A DNA stretch of 64,000 bases, from positions 31,265 through 95,264 of the forward strand of contig DAOSVM010000005.1 in NCBI GenBank assembly GCA_035379625.1. Reading direction: 5' to 3'. A program made the position numbers and the translations under genes. The notes beneath the pieces are model-generated. The model searched no databases and had not been told where the DNA came from. It worked only from the letters and a program-made list of their open reading frames with translations. Below are positions 63,701 through 64,000 of the stretch, piece by piece. Positions within the stretch are counted from its first letter, which is position 1, and each line of letters starts with the position of its first letter. The DNA is from DAOSCP01 sp035379625 (GTDB taxonomy: Bacteria; Bacteroidota; Ignavibacteria; Ignavibacteriales; DAOSCP01).

Positions 63701-64000
63701 TTAATAAAGGGGCAACTTCAGTAATATATTCTTTATGGTTTAAGGAATATAGTAATAATATATACACTAGAACATGGCGTGTTGATTTAAGATATGAAAA
63801 TCCTAATAAACAATTACCAACTAGCGGTAAGTTATTAATCACTACTTCAAAACCATTTTTAAGTTCAGATGAACTTACATTTACAATAACACCACCATCT
63901 GTAGATAATGCTAAGGCTAAAAGTGATTTAGATAAAATCAAAGTAGTACCTAATCCTTATGTTGTAACGCATGAAGCTGAACCAAAACTTTCTAGCTTTG
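60703..64000 (+). CDS. Giant secreted protein with calcium-binding-like repeats (3' end outside window)
   Basis: An open frame of 1099 codons that leaves the window without a stop. Signal peptide MQKINKIVLLICAFVSITLA, then beta-rich domains, two acidic stretches of the thrombospondin-type-3 or dockerin-like kind (DGIDNDLDGLIDENQ and PDPDGSEGNGKPDQGEPNFG) that look calcium-binding, and a fibronectin III-like part near residue 660 (VTLYWDPAISEN). The last visible part, KVVPNPYVV, resembles the lead-in to a T9SS sorting domain in this group. ATG 60703 is preferred over 60697 by the spacing to GAGG. It starts 12 bases after the TonB receptor stop, so the two are one operon. Confidence 0.85.
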   Translation, partial: MQKINKIVLLICAFVSITLAQNPTKLRTSDPSLYTIGYMTGNRVGISFYNDGAISGFNQGVDIRGEWPLGSGYNYIGDLTPLIGVEAFANDSAKTKFHSVSISRGPRKGQYDEKDPKTGLFWGFNPVPGFRNPQYQSVAISDEPKSWPVEGWADQPTWKDEKGNTQWNGYFGRGVINADLETYYVADDHWDREFNKTYNFYPNALSGDTSRMGMGLQMFVRGFQWNNILAQDVIFWLYKIKNDGVNPFRKAAFGTVVGTLAGGDGDSQDDLGFFDPQDWITYSWDADNKGNKGQKVGYVGYAYLESPGNAYNGIDDDDDCPSPNIERFTAADFDTTKVFNVGDEVILIDSLYNRTKATVQPGTNYFKTCGTTVVVEAGVTPRREGWIIGYIWPGQKGLKPNPIKGAVAVMHESAYDGIDNDLDGLIDENQSLHYLARVNYQAPDGTTKPKPALKRIDYFKLLSTKDYNTYWHPLVDEKRDNDAGNKITTYVKTKDGVELKTFWSGDEDGDWNPETDDVGSDGIGPLDDGYTGPDPDGSEGNGKPDQGEPNFGKTDSDESDQIGLTGFNFFALADGPDMSQDEDLWQRMEPGRFDVIPAKPQDGDFIYSSGYFPLLPDKEETFSVALLFGDDYDAVIRMKRSMQTIYNNGYTFAKPPRAPRVNITQEDGKVTLYWDPAISENTIDVMTKEKDFQGFKIYRATDNDFRDARVITNAFGSLVDDKPIAQYDLDDSIQGFFYATKEMLDIIGGYSFYLGKNTGITNKFVDSSVTPGLTYYYAVCAYDRGDASKSIFPSINSKTIMVTPTGEILTKGGNTAYIRPGRNVAGFQRASVQINKKDGFLGTGEVFVDIIDNKAITETKQYKMTFVDTGASRKTAYWSLISGNDTLFKNSDLFNEPTKIFNGISVAVSPDIIAIDTSKTKFIGVSDTIKQSIYVFNVPNNPKYNGLAVPYDYEIEFLPNATEMSVPDTIGTYQIAAKSTNIRVKNLTLGGTPVEYVYNVNKGATSVIYSLWFKEYSNNIYTRTWRVDLRYENPNKQLPTSGKLLITTSKPFLSSDELTFTITPPSVDNAKAKSDLDKIKVVPNPYVVTHEAEPKLSSF

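Overview
The window is a chromosomal segment of an AT-rich bacterium of the Bacteroidota/Chlorobi (FCB) group. The placement rests on several C-terminal sorting domains of the type IX secretion system (T9SS) with the NYPNPFNP signature, TonB-dependent receptors with carboxypeptidase-like regulatory domains, a FadL-type porin paired with a GDSL lipoprotein, and a very AT-rich codon choice. The wording of the sorting domains looks most like Ignavibacteria-type lineages, but that finer placement is inference. NifJ, a [FeFe]-hydrogenase-like sensor and several ferredoxin-type clusters suggest an anaerobic or facultative, fermentation-capable life.

Layout. 1-2.6 kb (minus): a GDSL lipoprotein (cut by the window edge), a FadL-type porin and a DUF151 nuclease-family protein. 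2.8-11.4 kb (plus): a cell-surface block with a 1290-residue beta-helix T9SS protein, then a lipoprotein, a TPR/beta-barrel protein and a second T9SS protein that are nearly overlapping. 11.6-17.9 kb: a stand-alone E2 acyltransferase, tRNA-Ser(GCU), a secreted M1 aminopeptidase and a hydrogenase-like/chemoreceptor fusion. 17.9-24.4 kb: a proteostasis block (clpC, dnaK, two hsp20 genes, a DJ-1/PfpI protein). 24.4-27.9 kb: a VIT1-type transporter, a DUF6132 protein, a thioredoxin and a three-part aromatic amino acid enzyme (chorismate mutase, prephenate dehydratase, DAHP synthase). 28.1-34.7 kb: an ABC ATPase, a YdcF-type protein, then lon, free methionine-R-sulfoxide reductase and htpG in one run. 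34.7-42 kb: nifJ and a frameshifted T9SS gene, set among three related intergenic elements. 42-50 kb: an unknown helical protein, a DHOD-like protein, gapdh, a TonB receptor, cysK, cysE and manA. 50-56.8 kb: an acid phosphatase, an aminotransferase and a compact nucleoside-salvage operon (cdd, tdk, nupC-type transporter, pnp, NCS2-type permease). 57.7-64 kb: a large TonB receptor followed by a giant secreted calcium-binding-like protein that runs off the end.

The most unusual features are the following. (1) A soluble fusion of a group-C-like [FeFe]-hydrogenase sensor with a methyl-accepting chemotaxis signalling domain; the four H-cluster cysteines are kept but the proton-relay cysteine is lost. 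(2) A family of 411-498 bp AT-rich elements (34724-35221, 39017-39486, 41511-41921) bounded by the same 20-bp imperfect terminal inverted repeats with flanking TA. Single ends of the same family also occur inside the manA reading frame (49131-49150) and at 56866-56888. (3) A second family of short AT-rich quasi-palindromes in and around these elements. (4) A frameshift in an A9 tract that splits a T9SS surface protein. (5) A repeated, apparently unnamed module (GDYIGxFY ... CAGF ... W ... EG ... W) in the T9SS proteins.

Starts were moved from the longest possible reading frame wherever a Shine-Dalgarno site or signal peptide pointed to an internal start. Antisense reading frames inside strong genes were left out.
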